Shown piece after piece: positions 12,361 to 22,605 of a DNA stretch of 64,000 bases. The DNA comes from Myotis daubentonii (taxonomy: Eukaryota > Chordata > Mammalia > Chiroptera > Vespertilionidae). The stretch is taken from contig NC_081841.1 in NCBI RefSeq assembly GCF_963259705.1, positions 119,793,033-119,857,032 of the forward strand, read 5' to 3'. The position numbers and the translations under genes are program-made. How positions within the stretch are numbered: position 1 is the first letter of the stretch; every line of letters starts with the position of its first letter. The notes below the pieces were generated by a model that saw nothing but the letters and a program-made list of their open reading frames with translations, was not told where the DNA came from and did no database searches.

Positions 12361-13403
12361 GTGTCATTAACTTCAGCCAAGTTTTTATGCCCCATGGGGG
12401 CTGGTTTAAGACTCCACTCTTCTGTTCTGTTTGCCACTTCTCAGTTTCCTGTTAGGTAGTCAGAAATGTGTTGAAGTTCCAACCAATCCACTGTTCCTCT
12501 CTTTGTGTCTATCTCCACTGCCTTGGCTGCAAACAGGCAGGACCAATCTTCCAGCTTTGCCGGTCTGCCTTCTGTCAATCTTAGTCTCTCAAGTGTCTGT
12601 TTCTGACAAGGGCTTTAGTTGTGGGGAGTGGTGTATCTCTTTCTGGGACTGAACACCCCTTTTTAACCCAGTCCCTGAGGGCTTTTAGGGCTTTTCAGAG
12701 ACTGTTTCCTTTGTACAGATCGGGGTGTAATCTGGGTGCTTGAGGCTGCTAGGAGGGGTTGGCTCTTCAGGAGAAAAATGGCTGCTTAAATCCGGAGGGT
12801 CAGGAATGAATCAGTGCCAGATTCCTGGTCACCTCTCTCCTCCACAGCCTCTCCCCAGACTCTACAAATCCACACCACTACCTGCACTGCAGCCATGGAT
12901 TAGTGTTTGTATTTGAAAGGTTTTATGGACTGGGTTTAGTGAATAAAAGCAAAGACAAAAGAGAGGCAAAACAACCGTCCATCTGTATTTCCCTCGTCCC
13001 CCTGCACTGTGAGGTTCAGGCAGCTCTTCAGGCTGCTCTTCTGGAATCAGTCTCTTGCAGCTGTGAGCTTAGATCTAGATCCCCCAGCCACAGCAGCCCT
13101 GTGGATTTCCCTTCCACAGTTGGATGTTATGCCTGTCCCCCAAGGGATGTAGACTGAGTACAGCGCAGCTTCCTTCTTACTCTCTGGTCCCGGTGGTTCT
13201 GCGTCTCTCTCTCTCCAGCCCAGATCCCAATCCTACCATTCTCCAGGTGTCCTCTGCCCTTTCTGGCTGTGAATTGTCTCACCAGCTGTGTCTACTTCGC
13301 CAATTCCAGATTGATGTTATTTGATTTAGGTGCTCTTTCTATCTGCTCTGGGATAAGGCGCACTACAAGTCTGCCTATTTGGCTGCCATTTTTCCCAATA
13401 TTC
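12361..13403 (-). mobile_element. 5'UTR / promoter region of the younger L1
   Basis: This more GC-rich segment is the 5' end of the inserted L1 on the minus strand. It stops at 13403 exactly against the right-hand target duplication. The last bases give an AAAATGGCAGCCAAAT-like start (reverse complement of 13381 onward), consistent with the 'AAGATGGCGGC'-type start of mammalian L1 5' ends. L1 5'UTRs carry the internal Pol II promoter. Confidence 0.65.
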
Positions 13404-15439
13404 TGAAGAGACTATCTTTTCTCCATTGTCTATTTCTGGCCCCTTTGTCAAAAATTATCTGTCCATATACATATGGTTTTATAGCTGGGCTGGCTTTCTA
13501 TTCTGTTTCATTTATCTGTTTCATGTGTATCTGTTTCTCTGCCAATACCATGCTGTTTTGATTATTGTAGCTCTGTAGTATAATTTGAAGTCAGGTAGCA
13601 TGATTTTTCCAGTTTTGTTCATTTTCTCAGGATTGCTTTGGTTATTCCTCGTCTTTTATGGTTCCATACAAATCTGATGATTTCTCATTTTGTCTTTTTA
13701 AAAAATGACATTGGGATTTTGTTGGGGATTGCATTAAATCTTATATTGTTTTGGGTAATATGATCATTTTAACTATGTTGATTCCTACAATCCATGAGCA
13801 TGAGATATTTTTCCATTTTGTTGTCTCTTTCAATCTCTTTTAATAATGCTGCATAATTTTCAGTATATAGATCTTTCATGTGCTTTGGCAAGATTATTCC
13901 TAGGTATTTTATTCTTTTGGTTGCAATTGCAAAATAAATGGTTGTTTTTTTGTTTGTTTGTTTTTGGGTTTTTTTTCCATTTCTTTTTCTGAAGTTTTGT
14001 TAGTATACAGGAAGGCAACAGATTTTTGACCATTGATTTTGTATACTAAAACTTGACTGTATTTGTTTATTGTTTCTAATAGCTTTTTGGTGGAATCTTT
14101 AGGGTTTTCTACATACAGAATCATGTCATCCACAAAAAAACTGACAGTTTTACTTCTTCCTTCCCTATTTGGATGCTTTTTATGGCTTTCTCTTGCTTTA
14201 TTGCTCAGGCTAGGACTTCCAGCACTGTGTTGATTAAGAGTGGTGAATGTAGACATCTTTGTCTTGTTCCTGATCTTAGAAGAAAAGCTTTCAGTTTCTC
14301 ACCATTGAGTATGGTATGAGCTGAAGGCTTATCATATATGGACTTTATACTGCTGAGGTACAATCATAAATGGATGTTGTATCTTATCAAATGCTTTTTC
14401 TGTATCCATTTTCAAGATCATATGATTTTTATCCTATCTTTTGTTAGTGTGGTGTATTACATTGATTGATTTGCCTATGTTAAGTGATTCTTAAGCCCCT
14501 GTAATGCACTCAACTTGATCGTGATGTATTATTATTTTTGTATTGTTATTTTGATGTACTGTTGTATTTGATTTGCTAGTATTTTGTTTAGGAATTTTGC
14601 ACGTGTATTCATCAGAGATATTGGTCTGTAGTTTGCTTTTTGTGTGTGTAATCTTTGCCAGGTTTTGGTGTCAGGGTTATATTGGCCTCATAAAATGTGT
14701 TAGGAATTATTGCCTCTTCTTCAATTTTTTGGGAGAGTTTGAGGACAGGTTTTAAATCTTCTTTGAACATTTGGTAGAATTCACTGGTGAAGCCATCTGG
14801 TCCTGGACTTTTGTTTTATGGGAGGTTTTTGATGGTTGTTTCAATTTCCTCACTGCTGATTGGTTTATTTAGATTTTCCAATTCTTCATATTTAGTCTAG
14901 GAAGATTACATATTTCTAGGAAATTATCCATTTCTTCTAAGTTATTGAATTTGGTGGCAGATAGTCTTTCATAATATTCTCATATGATCCTTTGTATATC
15001 TGTGATCTCTTTGGTGACTTCTCCACTCTCATTTCTGATTTTGTTTATATGGGTCTTTTCCATTTTTTCCTTAGTGAGTCTAGCCAGGGGTTTGTCAATT
15101 TTATTAATCTTTTCAAAGAACCAGTTCTTTGTTTTATTGTTTTGTTGTTGTTGTTGTTTTGAATAGTCTTTTTGTTCTCTATTTCATTCAATTCTGCTCT
15201 AATTTTTATTATTTCCACTCTTTTCCTGACTTTGGGTTGCTTTTATTCTTCCTCTTCTAGTTCTTTAAGATGTGATGTTAGGTGTTTACTTGGGATTTCT
15301 TTTGTTTCTTGAGATAGGTCTGAAATGTTATAAACTTCCCTCTTATTACTGGTTTCACTGCATTCCCAAAGTTTTGATATGTTGTATTGTCATTCTCCTT
15401 TGTCTCCTATATAACATTTTTTAAATATAATTCTCACCC

Positions 15440-15644
15440 GAGGATATTTTTTCATTGATATTTAGAGAGAGTGGAAGGGAGAGGGAGAGACAAAGAGAAA
15501 CACTGATGTTAGAGAGACACATCGATTGGTTGCCTCCCACACGACAGGAACCTGCAATGGAGGTACGTGCCCTTGATCCAAATCAAACTCAGAACCCTTC
15601 AGTTCGCATGCTGACGCTCTTTCCACTGAGTCAAACCAGCTAGG
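15440..15644 (-). mobile_element. Ves SINE, first of three stacked
   Basis: The minus-strand head CCCTAGCTGGTTTGACTCAG, an internal GTTTGATTTGG-like B-box remnant and a GA-rich tail identify a Ves SINE. CTATATAACATTTTTT at its left (about 15406-15421) matches the CTATATAACTTTT to its right, giving a plausible target duplication. Confidence 0.85.
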
Positions 15645-15660
15645 GCTCTATATAACTTTT

Positions 15661-15879
15661 AAAAATATATATTTTTATTGATTTCAAAGAGGAAGGGAGA
15701 GGAAGAGAAAGCTAGAAACATCAATGATGAGAGAGAATCATTGATCAGCTGCCCCCCTGCACATCCCCTACTGGGTATTGAGCCTGCAACCCAGGCATGT
15801 GCCCTTGACCAGAATCTAACCTGGGACCCTCCAGTCCACAGGCCAATGCTCTATCCACTGAGGCAAACCAGTTATGGTG
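15661..15879 (-). mobile_element. Ves SINE, second of three stacked
   Basis: It is flanked by a perfect 16-bp duplication, GCTCTATATAACTTTT at 15645-15660 and 15880-15895. The duplication begins with GCT from the head of the preceding SINE, so this copy inserted after and directly beside it. Confidence 0.92.
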
Positions 15880-15908
15880 GCTCTATATAACTTTTGGTGT
15901 CATCTTTT

Positions 15909-16130
15909 TTTAAAAATATATTTTATTGATTCTTTTTTTAACAGAGAGGAAGGGAGAGGGATAGAGTTAGAAACATCGATGGGAGAGAAACATCTATCAG
16001 CTGCCCCCTGCACACCTCCTACTGGAGATGTACCCTCAACCAAGGTACATGCCCTTGACTGGAATTGAACCTGGGACCTTTTAGTCTGCAGGCCGATGCT
16101 CTACTCACTGAGCCAAACCAGTTAGGGCTT
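15909..16130 (-). mobile_element. Ves SINE, third of three stacked
   Basis: Full Ves structure on the minus strand (CCCTAACTGGTTTGGCTCAG head, GGTTCAATTCC B box). It is flanked by 13-bp repeats with one mismatch (GGTGTCATCTTTT at 15896-15908, GATGTCATCTTTT at 16131-16143). Host L1 sequence resumes immediately after. Confidence 0.92.
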
Positions 16131-17966
16131 GATGTCATCTTTTATTTCTTCTTTGACCCAATCATTTTTTTTTAGCATTATTTTGTTTAATCTCCACATA
16201 TTTGTGGATTTCTTTACTTCCTTTTTGCAGTTTTCTAATTTCAAGGCAGCATAGTCAGACAATATGCTTGGTATAAATTCAATTTTTTAAAATGGTTGAT
16301 GCTAGTTTTGTTACCCAACATATGGTCTATTCTTGAGAATGTTCCATGTGCACAGGAGAAGAATGTATAATCTAATGTTCTGGGACGAAAGATTCTATAC
16401 ATGTCAATAATGCCCATTTGATCTAGTGTATCATGTAAGGCCGATATTTCTTTATTGACTTACTATTTGATTCATCTGTCTAGGGATGTCAATGGATTAC
16501 TAAGGTCCCCAACTATGTTTGTGTTTTGATGTGCTTCTCTCTTTAGTTCTGTAACTATTTTATATATTTTGGTGCTCCTTGCTTGGGTGCATATATTTTA
16601 AGAAGTGTTATGTTTTCTTGATGTAGTGTCCCCTTTACATTATAAAGTGTCTATCTTTTCCCCTTTGTTGTCTTGAAATCTATTTTGTCAGATATACTAG
16701 TAAGTATGGCTACATCTGCTTTTCTGTGGATGTTATTTGCTTGGAGAATCATTTTCCACACTTTTACTTTAAATTTACCTTTGTCTTTGCAGTTTAGATG
16801 TGTCTCTTGTAGGCAGCATATGACTGGGTTTTTGTGGTTTGTTTTTTTTTATCCATTCTGCTACTCCATGCCTCATTATTCATGAATTCAGGCCATTTAC
16901 ATTTAGAGTAGTTATTGATGTGTGAGGATTTCCTATAGCCATTTTATGTTTTTTTTCTTGGTAATTCTATGCCTCCATTGGTTTGTTTCCTTTGTGTTTC
17001 TGTCTGTTGTTTTTGTTTGGTGGTATTCCATACTTTTTTCCTCTGTGTCCTCTTTTTCCAAGCTATGCATCCAGGTTTGGGGATTTTTGTGAGTGGTTAC
17101 CATTAGGTTCATAAAAATTAAACTTGCACATATACCATAGTTTTTTCTTTCTTTTGAGTGCTTCTTATCTTCATCCTCCTTTGCCAGTTCAGACCTTTCC
17201 CCCTCCCTTTTTAAGGTTTTGTTGTCATAAATTATCCCTGTTTATACTCTAAGTTTTTTGTTGATCTAACTTGTAGTGTTGTGACTTTATTATCTTTATT
17301 ACAGGTAGAAAAACTCCTTTGAGTATTTCCTACATAATTGAGGTTATCTGGTGATAAAATTCCTCCTCTTCTTTATGTCTGGGGATGTATTTATTTCTCC
17401 TTCATATTTAAAGGACAATTTTACTGCATATATTATTTGTGGCTGACAATTTCTTTTTTTCAGACATTTGAATATTTGGTTCCACTCTCTTTTGGCTTAT
17501 AGAGTTTCTGCTGAGAGGTCAGTTGAAATTCTGATGGGTTTTCCTTTGTAGGTCACTTCCTTCTTTTCCCTGGCAATTTGAGAATTTTTTCTCTGTCATT
17601 AATTTTTGACATTTTTAATGCCAAGTGCCTTAGAAAGGACCTCTTTGGATTGAGGTAACTTGGTGTTCCATTTCCTTCTTGGATTTATGGATCTAGCTCT
17701 TCCCATAGGTTTGGGAAGTTCTCATCAGTTAATTGTTTAAATGAGCTCTCTGTTCCCTGTTTCCTCTCTTGCTCTTCTGAAATAACTATTATTCTAATAT
17801 TGCTTTTTCTGATGGAGTCAGATAGTTCTTAGAGGGCTCACTCAGTTTCTCTATGCACAGGTTTCTTCTTCCCTCTACATCTTTTCTAGATTTCTAACTT
17901 TGATATAACTAATTCTTTTCTTTATCTGGTTGGCTCTGTTTTCTATGCTCAATAGTTTGCTCTTTT

Positions 17967-18194
17967 TTTAAAAAAATATTTTTTATTGATTTCAGAGGGG
18001 AAGGGAGAGGGAGAGAGAGAGAGAGAGATAGAAACATCAATGATGACAAAGAATCATTGATTGGCTGCCTCCTGCACACCCCCATTGGGGATCAATCCCG
18101 CAACCTGGGCATGTCCCCTTGACCAGAATCAAATCAGGGACCCTTCAGTCTGCAGGCCTATGCTTTATCCACTGAGCAAAACCAGCTAGGAAAA
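17967..18194 (-). mobile_element. Ves SINE inside the older L1 ORF1 region
   Basis: Minus-strand Ves with a GA microsatellite in the tail half. The flanking AGTTTGCTCTT (left) and AGTTTACTCTT (right) form a target duplication with one mismatch. L1 sequence continues on both sides. Confidence 0.88.
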
Positions 18195-19255
18195 GTAGTT
18201 TACTCTTGCATGCTTCATTTCTAGATTTTCAGATTGGTTCTTTTTTAAAAGTTTCAACCTCTTTGGTAAAGTATTTGTTTTATTATTGATTTGTTTTCTG
18301 AGTGCATTGAGTTTCCTGTGTATATTTTCTCACATCTCATTGAATGTTTTCAGAACTGTAATCTTTAAATCTCTGTCATTTATAACACATATTTCCATGT
18401 GCTACAGCTTGCTTTCTGGGGATTTTTAATTTTCTTTCTGATCATTACTCATTACTGTGGTTATTCATGGTATTGGCTATTCTCCTTTGCTACTGATTTT
18501 TCTCCCTATAAGTATGGCTGATAGAAGCTTTGTCTGGAGAGGTCTTTCTACTATTTTCCAGTAGATGGCTCTGAGTTGCAAGTTTGTTTGTTTTTAAATC
18601 TCTGTGATCTCCCAGTCTTGAACCTCCAAAACTTCTTTAAGACAATACAGCTGTGCTAGTTGGGTGTGGGCTTTGACTTCACTGTAATGGTAACCCTTGA
18701 CCTCCTTGGGGTCCCGCCCCAAGCATCTGACCTGGGAATCAGTCACAGAGGGAAAATGCAACAGCTCTTGGTTTATAGATAATATGCTCCTGGAACTGAC
18801 TCAAAGAGAGTTCTGGTGTTCCAAGCTATGGCAGGACTCTGTGGTTTTGTTTCTTTGAAACATCACTGCCTGGCCCACGATGGAGAGGTGAATGGGAGAA
18901 CCTGGTGCTCTGTCAGGCATCTGCTGACTCAGACTCTGTTTGCTCCCTCACCACTCACCCTACTGGGCTGTCCCCCTGCCACACTCTATTCCTTCTGGCT
19001 GAAGGAAGCACCTGCTAACTCTGGCTTTTTCCCCTCTCTGGGCCAAGCCTTGAGCTCCAGCTGCAGTGCTGCATCTGCGGGCTGTCTATGCTTTCCACCC
19101 TTCTTGTCTCCCCAGTTATTCTTGGTTGCCCACATTTAGATGTTTCAATTTGCAGATCTCTTGGGCATGCATCTGTGTTGAGCGGGATTTCTTTGTTGAG
19201 TTATAGTTAAAATTTCAGGAGGAGAGGACAAGGTGTGCTCTCATACTACCATTCC

Positions 19256-19949
19256 TCTGATGTCATTCCTCGTTGTCTTTTGATCAATCCCATCCCTCCA
19301 TTGTGCTTCCTGTGTTAGTTCATGGAATCAGCATTCTCCCTGACACCAACTTTACAAAACATGAAGTTGTATTTTACTTGCACGTCACCTTCATTGTTCC
19401 TTAGCAATATCCACCACCCCCCCGCTCCCCCAGCTTGTCAATGCCACTGCCATTATCTTAAATGAGTTCCTCATGATCACTTGCTCAGACTTTTTTAATG
19501 GCTCTTTAAGTTGCTTTCCTGGTGTCAGTCTTTTATTTTTCCACTCTGGGTCTGCACAGAGATTGAGAATCTTAAATTAATTTGAACAGCCCCTCCACTC
19601 TCCAGAGACTCTGGTAATCTGTTTAAGGGCAGTCAAAAGTCAGCTCTGTTGTACCTTTGCAGCTGTTATCATTGCTTTATTCCTCCTCTGCACTCCAGCC
19701 ACAGTATTATTTTCTGGTCTCCCTAAAGCCATTTATTTTCATATCTCCATCTTTCCTCACACTGTCCCATCAATCTGGAGTGCTCCTTCTTTCCCCCATC
19801 ACCACCCAACCAAGTCTCTCTTGCCCTTTTAGTTTTAATTCTAAAGTTGCCTTCCTTGTACTGCCTTCCTTCATCTACTTGGTTTCAATCAATCACTGAT
19901 TTTTAAATAAATATGTTTCTCATATAATTCTCAGAAAAAAACTCTGTGG
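19256..19949. other. Unique sequence, no gene recognised
   Basis: Pyrimidine-rich unique DNA between the L1 5' end and a MIR. The 80-codon plus frame at 19657-19899 shows no recognisable domain. Confidence 0.45.
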
Positions 19950-20290
19950 TATTGTTTTACAAATAAAGAATTCTGAGTTAGCCCTGACCAGTTTGGCTCA
20001 GTGGATAGAGCGTCGGTCCAAGACTGAAAGGTCCCAGGTTCGATTCTGGTCAAGGGCATGTACCTTGGTTGCGGGCACATCCCCAGTTGGGGGTATGCAG
20101 GAGACAGCTGATCTATGTTTCTCTCTCATCAGTGTTTCTAACTGTCTATCCCTCTCCCTTCCTTTCTGTAAAATATCAATAAAATATATTTTTTAAAAAA
20201 GAATTCTGAGTTAAGAGAAGTTTAAAAACTGCTCAAGGTCACATACCCAGTGGGCCACAGAGCTGGGATGAAAACCAGAGAACCCAGACT
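19950..20290 (-). mobile_element. MIR fragment split by a Ves SINE
   Basis: Plus-strand TTTTACAAATAAAGAATTCTG before the SINE and CTCAAGGTCACATACCCAGT after it are the two halves of the inverted MIR core (normally 'acagatgaggaaactgag ... ggtcacacagc'). The Ves SINE at 19981-20200 therefore landed in the middle of a much older MIR. Confidence 0.65.
19981..20200 (+). mobile_element. Ves SINE, near-complete
   Basis: This is the cleanest plus-strand copy: head GCCCTGACCAGTTTGGCTCA, B box GGTTCGATTCTGG, CATGTACCTTGGTTGCGGGC, and tail ATCAATAAAATATATTTTTT. It is flanked by a perfect 16-bp duplication (AAAGAATTCTGAGTTA at 19965-19980 and 20198-20213). Low divergence from the consensus suggests a fairly recent insertion. 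Confidence 0.96.
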
Positions 20291-21552
20291 CCTTGTTTTC
20301 ATCTTACTTAATTATAAGTGCCCTGAGATTGGTCCTATATATTATTAATCTCTATATCTCACAGCTCCTAGCACAGTGCTTTGAGTGTAGTAAGGACCTT
20401 GAAATGTTATCTAAATCAGTAGATGCAGATAGAATATACTCCACTTGTCAACTCTTCAGATGCTTGAGGCCCGAGGCTTGATATTTCCCAGAAGATGATT
20501 TTCCAGGTTTTTTAGACAAAGTTCCTGCAACTGTTTCTCTTAAGACCAATCTACTATCCTGGTTACATTTCTGAAGATATTTTGTGGTCAAAAATATCCT
20601 CCTTAAATAAACCAGAACTAAACACAGTTCTTTTGGGGGGTTTCAAATAGCACAGGAAATATAAACTTATTTAATAGAGACAACAAACTTGTTCAAATGC
20701 AGCCTAAAAGTGATTGTGGTTTCTTTAAGCAGTTGCCATGCAATGCAGGCCCATGGTTAACTTCTGACCAGATGAACATTCTATAGCCTTCTGGTGATAT
20801 ATCAAGCCAGGCTCTGCTTCTTGATTGCATATTTAAAACCTCCATCCAGTACTTTAGTTGTATTCACACCAGGTAGCATCTTATTAATTTTAGTCATTAA
20901 TTCTGGTCATGTAAGAGCCTTAAGCATCCAAATTGTGCCTGAGGATAAATAATGGCAGATGATGGAATTGAAATGAGGTATTTTTGATTTCCAGACCTTT
21001 GCTTTTCGCAATGAATGTAAGCTTCCAGGGATATGTTTAGCCAAAGGCCAGTAGCATAGCTGCCTGAAAGCTCTCAGGAAAAAAAAAGAAAAAGAAATTA
21101 AAAGCTACAACATATGTTTTCTCGTGGGTGGAAATGGCAGGACAGTCCAAGGCCCGATGTCCACCTTTGGCTGGTTCATTCCCCTCCTATAGCTGAGTAA
21201 CAGTCCCACAGGAAAGGACAACAGGTTTTCTTGTCTACTCCCCTGACTTGCACTGCTCCTGAATACAGGAGAGAACAGGGAAGACGTTCCTCTTAATGTG
21301 GTTCTTCAGGGCATGTGCACTTAGGAAAATTACTGTAGAAAAAAATACTTACTGTGAAAGTAATTCTAGAATCTAGTTTCAAAATTGGGCAATAATTTGA
21401 TATGTATGTAGTTGTCATTATAGATATGTATTACAAGTGTTCTGAGTAAATAAAATATAATAAGATACTGATATTAAATGACTCTTTGCTGACTAAAGCT
21501 AGATTTTACCTGTAAATGGATGGGAAATAAACAAATGATAATGCTTTTAGTC
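20291..21552. other. Unique sequence, no gene recognised
   Basis: No named repeat or convincing coding frame was seen, apart from a possible L2/MIR-like scrap around 20360-20400 (CTAGCACAGTGCTTTGAGTG). Confidence 0.4.
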
Positions 21553-21604
21553 TAACCTGGCCAGTGTGGCTCAATTGGTTAGAGTATCAGCCCCTGCACA
21601 GACA
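21553..21604 (+). mobile_element. Ves-like SINE, 5' half (split by a retroelement)
   Basis: CTAACCTGGCCAGTGTGGCT followed by CAATTGGTTAGAGTATCAGC is the tRNA-like head of a Ves-related SINE. It stops at the border of the LTR element at 21605. The matching downstream half (GAAGGGTCACATATTCAATT...) resumes at 27751. Confidence 0.8.
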
Positions 21605-22605
21605 TGTTACTGATTTAAGTGGGGTTCTTGGGCTATCTCTGGATGAAGAATTTCTGAAAGCTCCCACAGTAGGATGAGGTATCTTAGAAGGCTTTATTTC
21701 TGTGGAATTAAATCCCTGAGCTTCCAAAGTCCCATTTGCCTTTGCCCAGTCACAAAAAAAGTGTAGCTGGGGCTGGTTTTAGCAGAGCTAAAATCAGAGC
21801 CAGTGTCCAGAGTTTCCATTCCATGCCTGCAAAGTCCAATCCATCATCAGGCTGGCTTAATTTGTGTTTCCCACTGCAGCTCATCAGTCCACTGCATGAG
21901 GGGTCCTCAGAACCACATGGCTATAGAGGAAACACAGGAGAATGCAAGGAAGTGGGGTCACCAGAGCCCCATGAGCCAAGAGCCAAGTGAGAGAACTCCT
22001 TTGTTTAGGAGATTATGTATTCCCAAATTTTCACATGCTTGCAGTGGCCATGGCCACTGTGGCTAAAGATTTCTGTTTCCAGGTGTCACTGACAGGAAAG
22101 TACTTTCCCTATGTCACCCCAACATCATTGAGCATGTGTCTATCTTCCCTGTGTTATATCTATTCCCCCAATGTTTTTCAGGAAATAGGCCAGTGGTTCT
22201 CTGGGATGTGCAAAGTCACAGCTTCCTGGTGAAGCTGACTAAATGACATGTCTATAATGCCTGGCTTCCCTGTTTGCTCCTTTCCTATTATTAATAACTA
22301 GAGGCTTGTTGCACAAAGAGATTCATGCAATAGGCCTTCCCTTACCCTGGCTGCCAGCACCAGTTTTCCTCCAGCACCCGGGACACAAGCCTTTGCTGCT
22401 TGGGCCGGAGCCTTCAGTCTTCGCTGCTCTGGCCAAAGCCTTCAGTCTTTGCTCTGCTGCTTTGTGCCTATGTATGCAAATTAACTGCCATCTTTGTTGG
22501 GTTAATTTGCATACTCTCCTAATTGGCTGGTGAGTGTAGCAGAGGGATGGTCAATTTACATGTTTGTATATTATTAGGTAAGACTAGCTACTTACGATGG
22601 TATCA
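21605..22605 (-). mobile_element. 3' LTR of retroelement A, with Helitron insertion
   Basis: On the minus strand it starts TGATACCATCG at 22605 and ends ...AGTAACA at 21605, with an AATAAAGCC polyadenylation signal near 21695. It aligns throughout with the LTRs at 26450, 45136 and 51268 (shared blocks include CACCAGGAAGCTG and GGCCATGGCCACTGCAAGC). The Helitron at 22298-22583 splits off its first about 20 bases. A G-run (CGGGGGGGC on the minus strand) directly precedes the TG start and could be the polypurine tract. Confidence 0.75.
22298..22583 (-). mobile_element. HeliBat-type Helitron in the LTR
   Basis: Read on the minus strand it ends in GCCTCTAG with the palindromic subterminal region degraded. 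It begins near TCTTACCTAATAATATAC, a mutated HeliBat 5' end. An internal block of CAATTAGGAGAGTATGCAAA also matches HeliBat. It has no coding capacity. The 5' boundary is uncertain by a few bases because the LTR itself contains ACTAG. Confidence 0.75.

Larger units (their letters stand above)
6174..13403 (-). mobile_element. Younger full-length L1 inserted into the older L1
   Basis: A 19-bp target duplication with one mismatch brackets this element (TGAAGAGATAATCTTTTCT at 6155-6173 and TGAAGAGACTATCTTTTCT at 13404-13422). The older L1 sequence is continuous across the two flanks. In minus-strand order the element has a long 5'UTR (about 12360-13403), a polypyrimidine tract, ORF1 (about 10330-11400), ORF2 (about 6480-10280) and a 3'UTR ending at 6174. 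At about 7.2 kb it is essentially full length. Both ORFs are broken by stops and frameshifts, so it is now inactive. Confidence 0.9.
13423..19255 (-). mobile_element. Older L1, 5' part (ORF2, ORF1, 5'UTR)
   Basis: The text continues the L1 interrupted at 6154. A minus frame at 13909-14256 contains a reverse-transcriptase catalytic box ([20 protein letters not shown]). The endonuclease region follows to about 17000, and ORF1-like sequence lies at about 17250-18400. A GC-richer 5' region extends to about 19255, where the similarity fades. Four Ves SINEs interrupt this part (15440-16130 and about 17967-18194). Both ORFs are heavily frameshifted. No target duplication for the whole element was found. 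The 5' boundary is approximate. Confidence 0.8.

Noticed and set aside
18816..19139. 107-codon plus-strand frame
   Set aside because: It is antisense to the 5'UTR of the older L1, with no recognisable domain.
19981..20060. tRNA-like sequence with A and B boxes
   Set aside because: It is the tRNA-derived head of a Ves SINE with an A-rich tail and target duplication, not a tRNA gene. The same holds for the other Ves copies.
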